A DNA stretch of 64,000 nucleotides, from assembly GCF_021917145.1 (NCBI RefSeq), contig NC_061068.1:9985724-10049723 (forward strand). The letters run 5' to 3'. This document shows, piece after piece, positions 36,894 through 48,180 of this stretch (its first letter is position 1; each line of letters begins with the position of its first letter). The stretch comes from Hypomesus transpacificus (lineage: Eukaryota; Chordata; Actinopteri; Osmeriformes; Osmeridae). The notes under the pieces were generated by a model. The model saw only the letters and a program-made list of their open reading frames with translations. It did no database searches and was not told where the DNA came from. The translations under genes were made by a program, and so were the position numbers.

Positions 36894-37097
36894 GTATCAA
36901 TATACCTCAACACAGCTCACCCTCTATTATGTAAATGGCCATTTCAGAGCAAGTTTTCTTACAGAGGTCCAAACCACGGGGTGTTTCCCTTTTGCAATGA
37001 AATGACGATAATATCTCATTGCATGGCAACGTTACTTTGCTTTCAGATTAGCGAGACCTAAAACTCACACTTATTACTCAACTGTCTAGATGTCTAA

Positions 37098-37165
37098 TTT
37101 TCTCAGCATCCTGGTAGTGAGACCTAGACTCCAGACTCCAGACTCCAGACCCAGATCCTCAGTTA
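37098..37165 (-). pseudogene. Degenerate copy of a SNX-like exon
   Basis: The plus-strand text GTCTAATTTTCTCAGCATCC, then TGGTAGTGAGACCTAGACTCC and repeats of CCAGACT, matches the SNX exon at 41444-41530 (TTCTCAGCCTCCTGGTAGCG and onward). It is in the same orientation but has many substitutions and an expanded CCAGACT repeat. It lies upstream of the first Ig gene, as the real SNX 3' exons lie upstream of the second. This suggests an exon-plus-Ig-gene block was duplicated. Confidence 0.55.
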
Positions 37166-37507
37166 CACTTTCCATTTTTTTTCTGATTGAACACACACAA
37201 TCAGTAGACAATACACACTAGGGATGTTATAGTACAAGACATACTATACGTTTTTGATTACTGTAACATGCAAAGTTACACCCACACACACACAAATATG
37301 CAAACACCAACAAAGATAACTTAGTCTTATTTAAAGAACAATGCAACTTCTGCAAAAACTAGACTCTGAATCACATGTATTAGCCAACAGAGATATTGGA
37401 ATAATCTTTTTCCTTTTCTGTCTCTCTTTATCAACTACCACACACATACACACTAACTCAGTCCTGCATTGTTTCGATACAAAGATCAACATAAGAATAC
37501 AGCTACC

Positions 37508-39359
37508 ATGTGGTTTTCTGTGTGTCTCTTCAACCTGATCCTGATTACTGGCAATACAGGTAAGCCTAACAATGTCTTCAGTTTTCTTTTAAACACTAGT
37601 CGTCAATATATCATGTTTCATGTCAATAATACAAAGAAAACGTTAAAGTAATGAGTAACAATGTGTGTTCTGGTTTACATTTAATTTACACCGCTTGTCT
37701 GTTGCTTTGGATCAAATCATCTGCTACATTCATCAAATGTCATACGTTGCGTACCATACTGTAATTGTTTATTTAGGTTTTACTTTATCCAAAAACTGTG
37801 ACTGTCAGGGTTCTGTGGATTCAGATGCAAACCACAAGCTCTAGTAGTTTGTACATAGTGTTGTAAAGCTAAACCTGAGTAAAATGCACATTTTCCAACT
37901 ACTGACAGAAAAGGGAGGACTTGGATGAAGTCTGGGGAGCTGGACCCTGGGAGAAAACACACAAACAGGCTTGGCAGGCAGATGAATGATCAATTACACT
38001 AGCACATACACATCTTTTTCATCCATACAGTGTGCCAATATTAATTTGATCATATATCATGTTATTCCTTTATATAATGGGTTGTACATTGATCTGTAAA
38101 GAAGACAAGAACAAAAATTGACTGTGGATGGTAAAAAACACAGGTACTGAGATTAGTGTGAAAACATTGTATGCATCCAAACAATAATGCTTACAAACAA
38201 TTGCAATCTTCAGGTAACCATTTATGTCTATGAATGGGAAAGAACTCTACATGGGTTATGATTGCATGCATCCAAGCAATATAATATAATTATTGTTACT
38301 GTTCTATTTTACTTCAGGCTGTATTCTGTCTGGGCAGGAGAACATCCCTATAGATACCACTGTGTCTTCAGGTCAGTCTGTCCTCCTGCCCTGCTCCTGT
38401 ATTGACCTTCAGACCACACCTGCAAGCTTCACATGGGAGGTCAATGAAGAAGACACTTCAGTACCAGTAACTCAGAGTGATCTCTACAGAGAGAGAATGG
38501 AGCTGTTTAATGAGACCACACCTGGGAACCTCTCTCTCCTCCTATCACACCTCACTGAGAAGGATCAGGGATTATATAGGTGCAGAATCCAGAGTGGACA
38601 GCTCAGAGACATTCGCCTCACTGTTCGTGGTAAGAGATGCTGCTAGCATCACTGTTTTGTTGTGTGACTGGAGCATTCTTAATGATCATAGCTTTGTAGT
38701 TTTGCTTGACAATCCTACATTTTAGGCATTCCAGCAAGTACCGTGAACAATAATTGTGTGTTTCAACAGCATGCACACTGCCCGGCACTCGACAGGACAT
38801 TGTTAAATCACTGGGTCAGTCTGTCCACCTGCTCTGCTCCTGTACTGAACCTCACACCAGACCAGTCGAGTCAAATGGGAGTTCAGTGCTTCAGACTCTA
38901 AGTCCTTGGTGCCTGTAACTGATAGTTTAGTGATTGAGTTAAAACATACAGCACTACACTATTTATAACAAGTATTTCATGACATATTGTGACACCTTTG
39001 GAGTTACTCCATATGAATGCAATTTTATTTTTTAATGGGTAAATGTTCATATAGCTGTGATGGTCAGTTGTACACATACTCTTGGCCATGTGGTGTACTG
39101 TTTGTAAATCATACCTGACAGTGAAACTACCTTGGAGAATCTTGGAAAACTAATCAACTATTACTTTATTTCTTTTTGACCAGGTCTTCCACCACCTCAG
39201 TACATCCCCTTTGCTTTGTTGGCAGTGCTGATCTTCCATTTGGTGTTCTTAGGTGTGTTCCTGAAAACAAGGGGTACATCCACCAAGCAACAGGGCAACC
39301 AGAATGATCTTTCTAAAGCAATCTATGAAAATTACTCTGAGACTGTAGAAATACAATAA
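37508..39359 (+). CDS. Immunoglobulin-domain receptor, short-tailed, second Ig domain lost (DICP/NITR-like)
   Basis: Three exons join in frame: 37508-37559 (signal peptide MWFSVCLFNLILITGNT), 38318-38629 (one V-like Ig domain) and 39184-39359 (stalk, transmembrane segment IPFALLAVLIFHLVFLGVFL and a tail ending AIYENYSETVEIQ). The product is 179 residues. The Ig domain has VLLPCSC, FTWEV and DQGLYRCRI, so the disulfide cysteines and core Trp are present. A second Ig exon homologous to that of the 42.7 kb gene begins at 38770 but is frameshifted and truncated; skipping it keeps phase 1 throughout. No canonical ITIM is present. The stop codon overlaps the AATAAA at 39355. It resembles teleost diverse-Ig innate receptors, but the family assignment is inference. 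Confidence 0.75.
38770..38935 (+). pseudogene. Broken second Ig-domain exon of the first receptor
   Basis: The segment after TTTCAACAG at 38769 is nearly identical to the second Ig exon of the neighbouring receptor (43549-43839): TGCACACTGCCCGGCACTCG and LLCSCTEPHTRP. It loses one base in CAGTCGAGTCAAATGGG, and the homology stops after GTAACTGATAG. No splice donor follows. The exon cannot contribute a domain. Confidence 0.8.
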
Positions 39360-39537
39360 AATGTTTTTAACAGCATTGGTTAAGTGATTTTTGTTCCTCT
39401 TCTTTTCTTTTGCAAGTTACTTAATGACTTTACTTCCATGTATATATGCTCTCTAAAACCAGTCCTTCTCTAGCCTACTTCTCTGGATGCAGTCCCAGCT
39501 AACAAAAATTTGTGACTTTCCCCTCAAGTCTTACTTG

Positions 39538-39590
39538 TCTAGACTCTAGAAGATGCTATTCAGGAGTACTAACTTTTGTCAGTTGACACC
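39538..39590 (+). pseudogene. Inverted degenerate copy of another SNX-like exon
   Basis: The plus strand reads AGATGCTATTCAGGAG followed by a diverged stretch up to CACAG-GTAAGT. This matches the sense (minus) strand of the SNX exon at 41265-41354, including the CTAG just before it. It is therefore in the opposite orientation to the SNX gene. It is short, so homology rests mainly on a 16-base identity plus context. Confidence 0.4.
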
Positions 39591-39609
39591 ACAGGTAAGT
39601 AACCATGAC

Positions 39610-39775
39610 TGTGGAAAGTAAAATAATGTTGAGGTCATGTCCTGGAATGTAATTTTGCTAGCTGGGGTTTGTTTAGTAGTTACACTTATTTGAAAAGGAC
39701 ATCCCAGTGACTAATATTTTATGCCATCTAAAGGCTAAATTTAGAAGCAAATTACAGTACAAATGGTAAAAACAC
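39610..39775 (+). repeat. Segment shared with 3.99-4.16 kb
   Basis: About 165 bases (AATAATGTTGAGGTCATGTC ... GCCATCTAAAGGCTAAAT ... AGCAAATTACAGTACAAA) repeat the DNA just upstream of the uncharacterised gene at 4.3 kb, with few differences. It is either a low-copy interspersed repeat or a piece of that gene family's upstream DNA moved here. Confidence 0.8.
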
Positions 39776-40015
39776 CATAACACTAGTGACACACAAAACA
39801 TAAGCAGAAAACTGTTATTTTATAAACATAAAAACTTAACAGGGTGAGCATTCAGACTGGATAAAGAGCGAGAAGGAAAGTTTGAGAAACACACACAGAC
39901 ATGCAAGTTTAACACAATTGCAGACGTTATTTTGTGACCCCACTGAATTGGTTAAGGCTTGAGAGCTTCACAGGATCTCTGACACTGCAGTAGTACGGGC
40001 AGACATGCTAATGCA

Positions 40016-40550
40016 CAGGGGCAGACTGGGGGAAAAAAGTGGCCCGGGAGTTACTGTCAGAGCGGCCCACTCAATACACGTCGTGCGGCCCATTCAGTAC
40101 ACGGCGAGTTGCCCACTCAATGCATCGCACGTATCGACCAATCAGTGGCCTACTTGAAAAATAAACATACACTTACATTATTTTGGATGATTACAAAGAA
40201 ATTACATCATATATATATTTTCTTATGTTGAACGTCCGAAGTCTGTAAGAACACATTTCAGAAGAAACTTCAGAATTGTTTTGAAAAATAGGAACCATGA
40301 GTGTGAATACAGATCGCGAAAGGAGTATAAAAGTAAGTCAGTCATTTAAAAATGGTCTTAGAGCAAATTATATGTGTTCAAGCTGTGTATAATGGAAAAC
40401 AGTTGGAGGTGCCGGCGATGTCAGAGGGAGGGACGGTTGGTGATGGAAGTGGGCCGGTATTTTGGACCATCCCAATATATAAGTCTATGATCCCAACCCC
40501 GTCGGCCCACCGGGGGTCCCCCTGTATCCCCAATGGCCAGTCCGGCCCTG
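40016..40550. mobile_element. Non-autonomous hAT-like element
   Basis: This 535-bp insert begins CAGGGGCAGACTGG and ends in the near-inverted CCAGTCCGGCCCTG. It is bordered by CTAATGCA on the left (40008-40015) and CTAATGCC on the right (40551-40558), an 8-bp target duplication with one change. CAGGG ends and 8-bp duplications are the hAT signature. No transposase is encoded. It lies about 200 bases beyond the 3' end of the SNX-like coding region. Confidence 0.7.
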
Positions 40551-40755
40551 CTAATGCCCCTGCCTTGTCCTTCTCCTTGGTGTGTGTGGGATTCGCATTC
40601 TGTAACTGCTTCAAATCATCTAAGATACTTGGCAGTGAGGATTCTGATATATTTGTTTTAGCACCTGTTTGTATAAAATCAAGCAGTAAATGGTGACAAT
40701 TACAGTGTACATTCAGGCTTCATAGTGATTAGAAGTGTGTGTTTGCCTTATGCAG

Positions 40756-43700
40756 TCACTCCTCCATGTCTCTGAAAGCCTGCAGGTGCTGGCTGTAGAG
40801 GGTGGAGCTTTCCCTGGCTGTATGAAGCTGTTTCTCACACCACAAGGTCAGAGCTTGGCGCAACATCATCACACGAGCGGCCTGGAAGCGGCCAATCTGC
40901 ATCCACAAGAACACAGAAACACACACACACAACATTGAAGAAATATGGACTGTACACTTGAGCATATTTGGAATATTTATTGACCACATCTAGAAATAGA
41001 AAGTCCAGGTTACCTCCTGTTTGGCTACACCAGATATGTTATCAAACTCCTTCTCAACTGTGTTCTTCACCTCCTCCATCTGTACCAGGAACACAAACAT
41101 TCAATCATGCAGTTGCTCGGGTCATGTTCAGCAAATCCACAGGCAGCATTATTAAGCAACGGCTCCATTTTTGAGCACATTTAAGTATTGTACTGGGCTA
41201 CTGACACCTGTTGGACATTTGAAGAACTGCAATAGTCCATCTCAGTGTCTTGCTCATGACTTACAGTGGCTTTCTTTACAGGTTTGGCTTTTTCTGCATT
41301 CCGGCTGGCTGTCTCCAACTCCACCAGTTTACAGGTCCTCCTGAATAGCATCTCCTAGACAAACACAGACACAAACATGTCTGTCTGGGTATACAACTCT
41401 GGTCAACTGAGGGGTGATGACAGTTTAGAAGTGACAGTCTAACCTTCTCAGCCTCCTGGTAGCGAGAATCCAGGTCCAGACCCAGACCCAGGGTGCTCAT
41501 GTTGTTCTCAGCTACATTGTCCAGGTTTTTCTAACCAAACACACACTCTGAGTTGAAGATACAGACTATGGATATGACTGTTCAGGAAATACTAGAAAAA
41601 GACCCCTTACCTTCATTGAATCAATGACCTCAGACAGTTTAACACACATCCTGTGAGGAGAAACAGACTGTCAGTCAGTACATTTCTCAACTGTTATTAT
41701 GTACATATAAGATGCAAGTTGTGCCATATACAGTCAGCCATTATGGTCATCTGGGAATCTCACTTTGAGAAGGCCAGGGCCAAGGAGTCATCCTGATGTT
41801 CTACACAAAGATGCAGTGAGGCAGAGAAGTGTCCACAGGCTACAGAGATTTCTGAAGACAGTAGAAGTACAGTATAAATGAAGGACAGTGGAACTGCATG
41901 GTCAATGACTAACACAACACAGAAATACACAATGCAAGTAAACTGTCTATCTCACAAACAAATTCACTACACAGTCAAAAAGTCAATAAATAGAACAGAT
42001 ATAATTCTTAGAATCTTGCCTCACATATGCCACATTGAAGGTTCCTTAAACAACCCTTTTTCTGTCACCACCTTATTATGTTCTCTGACTCACATTGCAT
42101 TATGGGAAGCAAAGATGATCTCTTACTTTGTTCAGTCATCACCACATCAAGGAACTTCTGAAGAAAGACAACAAGATCAGCACAAATGTCAACAAGTGAC
42201 TGTGTGTTGGTGCGTGTGAGGGCAGAGTTCTTGCCTCCATTGCAGACTTGGAGCAGCCAGTGAGGGTGAGGTTGTTATCACGCTCAGTCTGAAAAAACTC
42301 ATCCACATCCTGGAAAGAGAGAAACAGATGATATTTACAAATCCCTCCAGTGTGGTGTGAGTGTGGTGCAGAGTATGATGATGTTAGAACTGAGGTACCT
42401 TGTGGCTTTCTTTCCTTATTCCCTCCATGGCATGGCTGAGACGGTTGAAAATCCCCTTCCTCACCCTCTGACGGCCTGGAGGCTGGAGCACACAGGCTTA
42501 TCTTATCAATGTTTTATGGGTTTTGTAGAGATGTTTGCTGTTTGTCTTTACGTCATGTTCGAGAGATGCAACATTATTTTTAGAAAAGGAGAAATGATGA
42601 AATGACAGTTGGTTGATGTGGTTTGAGAACTGAAAAACGCAACAGGGATGTTGAAACAAAATCCATCATTTTCTGTCTCTCTTTATAATTCACTACACTA
42701 ACTTAGTCCAGCAGTGATTCTCCTGGATCAACACAAGGATACAGCTACTATGTGGTTCTCTGTTTGTCTGGTCAACTTGTTCCTGCTAACGGGCAGTGAA
42801 GGTAAGTCTAACAACAATTTTTTGTAACATTAGTTTTACAACTAATGACTCAGTGATATGGTTTAGCAAGAATCTTCAATGAGGCAGTCGCTTGCCCTTA
42901 CAAACACTGCGCCATTAATAAATGTTGTCATGTGATTATGTTATGTTTTATTTAATATATGAATGGATTATACAGTACATGTATTTGTAACCATTTATGT
43001 CTATGAATGGGAAATAATTCTACATGGGTTCTGATTGCATGTATCCAAACAATATAATATAATGATTGTTACTGTTCTGTTTTACTTCAGGCTGTACTCT
43101 GTCTGGGCAGGAGAACATCCCTATAGATACCACTGTGTCTTCAGGTCAATCTGTCCTCCTGCCCTGCTCCTGTATTGACCTTCAGACCACACCTGCAAGC
43201 TTCACATGGGAGGTCAATAAAAAACCCACTTCAGCTTGGAAACCAGTAACTCAGAGTGATCTCTACAGAGAGAGAATGGAGCTGTTTAATGAGACCACAC
43301 CTGGGAACCTCTCTCTCCTCCTATCACACCTCACTGAGAAGGATCAGGGATTTTATAGGTGCAGAATCCAGAGTGGACAGCTCAGAGACATTCACCTCAC
43401 TGTTCGTGGTAAGAAATGCTGCTAGCATCACTGTTTTGTTGTGTGACAGGAGCATTCTTAATGATCATAGCTTTGTAGTTTTGCTTGACAATCCTACATT
43501 TGAGGAATTCCAGCAAGTACCATGAACAATAATTTTGTGTTTCAACAGCATGCACACTGCCCGGCACTCGACAGGACATTGTTAAATCACCGGGTCAGTC
43601 TGTCCACCTGCTCTGCTCCTGTACTGAACCTCACACCAGACCAGTCAGCCTCAAATGGGAGTTCAGTGCATCAGGCTTTGGACCCTGGGTGCCTGTAACT

Positions 43701-46700
43701 CAGAGTGATCTCTACAGAGACAGAGTGGAGTTTAATGAAACCACACTCCTCCTCTCACATCTCACTAAGAAGGATAATGGATTTTACAGGTGCAGTATGG
43801 AAAATGGACAGTTCAGAGACTTTCACCTAAGTGTTCAAGGTAATACACTACATTAGTTTAGTAATTGAGTTAAAACATACAACACTATACTATTTAAAAC
43901 AATAAGTGTTCCATGATATATTGTTCCTATTAGATATTTAGATATATAAATACAATTTGCTTCATTAAAATGTATTCCCAGAGGAACTCTTGAAGCAATT
44001 AGTAAATGATGAACAAGTACAAGTTAAATACATGTTAGTACATACAGTAATGTACAGGTCTTTCTAAAGGAACCCCAGTTGTGACTGAATTAGAGGTACA
44101 GTATAGTGTACTGCAAATATAGTTGTTGATTCTTTAGTTCCTGTTTACAAATATGAATTATGCTCATCGCAAATCATAAAGGGACTACTCATAGCCTTCT
44201 AAATTGCTAAAAGAGCTCCTCTAAACCATACTGTTTTTCACTATACCAAGCTGATGGGCATCTCCTATAATACAGTATACCACTCTCTCTAAGAGAAATG
44301 CAAATGTACACAGTCATTGTAAAAATGTCAGTGTCTGTTTGAGCTCTCATATTCAAGTTGTCATGTGATCATCCTCTTTAACAGGTGAAAACACAGGAGG
44401 CGCATCCAAATATACTCCACCTCCATCAGATCTCCTCATTTCCATCTATGTGGGCCTTCCTTTAATACTTATTATCACTGGAGTGGCTGTGTGTTTGTAC
44501 ATGAAAAACAAAGGTGTTTACCAAATTTAAGAAATTATATATTGCACATCCATAAGTCCACTAGGATGCCCTGTTTAAAATAGCAGTCATAACTATGTAT
44601 GAAGCTTCTTGTTGAATTGAATTGTGAACCTCAGGTAGGAAAACATTAATGGATGAAGATAGTGAGAGCAAAACAGGAGGAGAGAGAAAAGAGGTAACAC
44701 AACTCCAGAGAACCTGTTGACCCGAGACAGAACCTGATCTCAGAGGCAAAACTATGTTTTAAGAAACAATACACCCTCTATGAGTGATTGTGATTATTGT
44801 GTGTGCTGTTCCATCATATCTGTTTAGGATGATCAATCTGTCAATCACACAACCACTCACAATGGCTCAGACACTAGGATGGCTACACCCCACACTGCAA
44901 AAGTAAGATAACATTTTAAGTAGGCTTTGTGTTTAAGAGATAGAAATAACAAATAGGTAAAAACTTTGTTCTTTAACATGGTATGCAATCTTGTCTCCCT
45001 TGGAAGGAGGACATTTTGACATATTCCACCATCGTCCACATGGAAGGTGGAAGGAGAGCAGCAGGGAGTATGATGGACCAGAAGGGAGACACAGAGTATG
45101 CCACTGTCAAGATGGGCACAACCTCCTAGAACCAGTGGGCCTCTCAGTCACACAGCCTCTTCTAGGTACACAGGTCTACCTAGCATGCTTGTAGACTGCA
45201 TTTCTGACACCATATTTAGCAACAGAAAAACACCCCCCAAATAACATGCAATATGTATATATTCCTTCTGCTGTCAGACATCAGGTGTCACATGTCAGAT
45301 GTTAAGTGTCGATTTTGTATTGTACCCATTTCTTAATTATAGTAATGAAAGTTTTCTGAAGGACTTATACTTTGTACTGAGTGTTGTTGGTTACATTGGT
45401 TAAACATTATAAATAGACTACACATACTTAACTAATGTTCTAGTAATATATGTCATCCTTTTACCACAGTATTACCAACAGTTTCTGTTGCATTCATTGT
45501 TGTTGAGCAAAGGAAATTACAAAGGCCTTTTAAGCAACAACTCAGTCCCTTCCTAAAAGTATGCAATGCAAGTACATGAAGCACCAATTAAACAAAGTGT
45601 ACTAGTTAGTGATGAGGAGCCTGATAAGTCGTTGCATACGTAGTTACCCACTGTACTCTGCCAGCAGCGTTGGAATGGACTGGTTTAAACTACCTACAAG
45701 CCAACCTCACAGTACCTCTGAGCTGGTGAGGAAGACCTCCAGGTTCGGGTTCTTGTTGAGAGTAGTGTGGACTGCCACCTGCTGGAGGTAGGTCTCTAGT
45801 GCCATGCAGTATATCTGCCAATCCTTCCCCATGGCAAGGAAACCTACAGGGTAAAACTAGTATCAGACACTGCCAGAAGCACTGGCTTGTTCTTACGGAA
45901 GAAGTGCTGGCTTGTTCTTACATTTATGGAGGTGGGTTTAGGCATATGCAAATCTCAGATGTTTTTCAGAAATACATACCAAGTTGTTTCAGTACTTTGG
46001 CTGGTGCATTCACCTGTGGCTTTGTTGGAAGAGGAGGAAACTGGAAGAAGAGATCACATGTTTCTTTATATGAGACGGTGTCTTATCTGTGATGTTTCAC
46101 ATCAGACTACTGTGTGGAAGATGGGTGGATGGTTTATAGGTTTATGACCAGTGTTAAGCCAGGAGAAGTCCCACTCACAATAACTCCCTGTATTCCAGGA
46201 ACACCCTCTGGACAGAACAGGCTCTGCTGCAGCCACTCAAAGTCGTCATATGTCCTGTCCACATGGTACTCCCCAGTACCAGACAACTGGAGGGAGGGGT
46301 TGAGACAGAGAGAGAGAAAGACAGAGAGGGGGGCGGGAGAGTTAGATAAAGAGTGAGAAAAGCGTGTATGTGTGCATGAGTGTCTGTGTACAACATAGAT
46401 ACCACAGTTGGCACAGCTTTTACATGATCAGTGAGAAAACAGCAGCTGTAGTTGTGGTAAACTCCAGTATATGATCCCTCCCTCACCTTCTGGGATATGA
46501 CAATGAAGGTGAGCGTGTCCCCATCTCTCACTGCCTCGGTGACCCTGATGCTGTGGGTGCTCACACTTAACCCAGATGACCTCGCCTCATTAGCCTCTTC
46601 CTGAAACAATTAACATCCCTGTATGTTAGGCACCAAACAAGGTCAGTAAGCAGGCTGGTCAAGCATCGGGTGCCATGTTGTACTCATAAAGCCATCAAGC

Positions 46701-46942
46701 TGACTTGATAGGGAGCTGGTTTTGCATTCATGACTATTGTATTGAAACAATATCTACAGAGAAAATATTGTACGAGTACACATTGGACACTGTATATTGT
46801 AGCCACTCAATTCTGTTAAACCTACAGGCATAGGAGGAATCATGATGTGGCTGACACTGGCATGCAGCCTATCACATGACATTCAGGAGCAGTAGAACTT
46901 CGAAGCCTTATCAGTAGTACACTAAATCCCACTTACCATCAT
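40756..46942 (-). CDS. Divergent sorting nexin (PX-BAR, SNX5/6/32-like)
   Basis: Thirteen coding exons join in correct phase, reading leftward: 46942-46937, 46600-46487, 46286-46179, 46040-45980, 45843-45716, 42482-42399, 42309-42235, 42157-42127, 41851-41764, 41650-41611, 41530-41444, 41354-41265 with 41079-41014, and 40896-40756. The product is 372 residues. The PX half reads RVTEAVRDGDTLTFIVISQK, EYHVDRTYDDFEWLQQSL and FPPLPTKP, as in endosomal phosphoinositide-binding nexins. The BAR half reads RVRKGIFNRLSHAMEGIRKE, DVDEFFQTERDN, SRYQEAEKEMLFRRTCKLVE and FDNISGVAKQEIGRFQAARV, aligning with human SNX5 helices. SNX5 has 404 residues; this one is shorter and strongly diverged. Translation starts at ATGATG, the last six bases of an exon. 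One intron uses a GC donor (42234-42233). Intron 42483-45715 contains a whole Ig receptor gene on the other strand. Confidence 0.8.
42750..45129 (+). CDS. Inhibitory-type immunoglobulin receptor with ITIM and ITSM (DICP/NITR-like)
   Basis: Seven exons join in frame to 348 residues: 42750-42801, 43091-43408, 43549-43839, 44385-44513, 44635-44693, 44828-44902 and 45007-45129. They encode a signal peptide (MWFSVCLVNLFLLTGS), two V-like Ig domains (LLPCSC ... DQGFYRCRI; LLCSCT ... DNGFYRCSM), a stalk, a transmembrane helix (LLISIYVGLPLILIITGVAV) and a cytoplasmic tail. The tail contains LTYSTI, fitting the ITIM pattern, and TEYATV, fitting the ITSM pattern. Such tails recruit SH2 phosphatases or SAP-type adaptors in other inhibitory immune receptors. 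The first Ig exon is nearly identical to that of the 37.5 kb gene. The gene lies entirely within an intron of the opposite-strand SNX-like gene. A possible ATTAAA signal is at 45587. The domain order fits the fish DICP, NITR or CD300-like groups; which one is undecided. Confidence 0.8.
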
Positions 46943-46981
46943 TTTCAGAAGACAGGCTACTGTGATGTGCAGTCCTTTTCC

Positions 46982-48180
46982 CTGAATGGTAAAACACTTT
47001 GTTTGATAAAAGTATGAAAGCAGGGGTATTTTGTCTCCGAAAAGCAGTAGAGAATTCACACAATCCCACTGTGTTGATGAGGCACAGGATATCCTTCAGT
47101 TCAAAGTGCACACTGGTCCTGTGAGCGAGTGAGGGAAATAGAGCCAAAACTAAAGTGCTGTTGCAGGCAAAAAAGAGGGCAGTGAATTATGTGTTACTCA
47201 GTAACTCCACAGCCACACCCACACAGGAATGAGTACAGAACAGTCCAAATCATTCCTCTGAGACAGTCACAAAGGCATGTACACTTGCAGTGATTTCATA
47301 CCAGGCCAAAGCAGTGCCACTATTTTTAGTAGTGAATCCACTGACAGCTCACTTCCACTTGAGATAATATGATAATATGACATAATATGAGACATTGCAA
47401 TGAACCTTAGATATAGAGTAAAGAATACGCTATCAGTGGTTACATTGGGTGGGGGGTGGGGTGGTCCCAGACTATTACTTAGGGTTAGAGTTCTAGACTT
47501 CCGTGACCTTTACCGTTGGTCTGGCCCTGTTACCAGACCTCCCCCGATCGCTAGTGTAGGCTGGGATAAAAAAAAAATATTTTTTTTATATATATATTAA
47601 ACTTTCTTTAAAAAAAAAGTTTAACCTTTTGGAGAAAATAAAATCTACTCGACGACAGCTGTCAAAATATGGGATCTTTTGTGCCAAGACATAGACCCAT
47701 TGCAAAATAACTGAAAGCTAGCTGTGTACTGGCCAGAATTTACAGAACAGCAATTTTGGGGGCGTGCATTTCTGGGCAGGGCTATGTTGGGCCTTGCTAG
47801 GAATATCACCCCCTGCTAAATTTGACTATGAAAGTGAGAGATGGCTGAAACCTACTGTGGTTACCCATAGTATTCCCCTCAATATACAGTAAGAATCATT
47901 TGATGCTAAGATATAAAGAACAGAAATGAATTCCCTCACTTTCCTCAGCCTCTTTCTCCCTTTCCTCCTCCTCCTTTTCACCTTGACAGATATTGCCCCA
48001 GTATGACTGCCCTGCCCCAGTCATGTTATTTCCACAATGGTAGTCCTTTTCCTGCACCCATAAGGAGTCCTCTTCCTCATCTTCATTCTGGAACAGGTCC
48101 TCCAACTTGAGATGGAAGAAGTTCATCCACTCTTTGGCCTCCGGGTCAGGGGAGTTGTTAGACATAAAACTCTAGGCCTA
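46982..48180. other. Upstream region of the SNX-like gene
   Basis: The SNX 5' untranslated exon should lie here. A minus-strand frame at 48165-47947 starts MSNNSPDPEAKEWMNFFHLK, becomes very acidic (EEEEREKEAEE) and meets a donor-like GTGAGG. It has no acceptor partner in phase with the SNX exons and no recognised homology, so it is not called as a gene. A T/A-rich repeat-like stretch lies at 47560-47640. Confidence 0.35.

Noticed and set aside
47947..48165. Acidic frame starting MSNNSPDPEAKEWMNFFHLK as N-terminus of the SNX-like gene
   Set aside because: Its donor leaves phase 1, whereas the exon ending in ATGATG at 46937 already provides a consistent start matching the SNX family length. 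No bridging exon was found.
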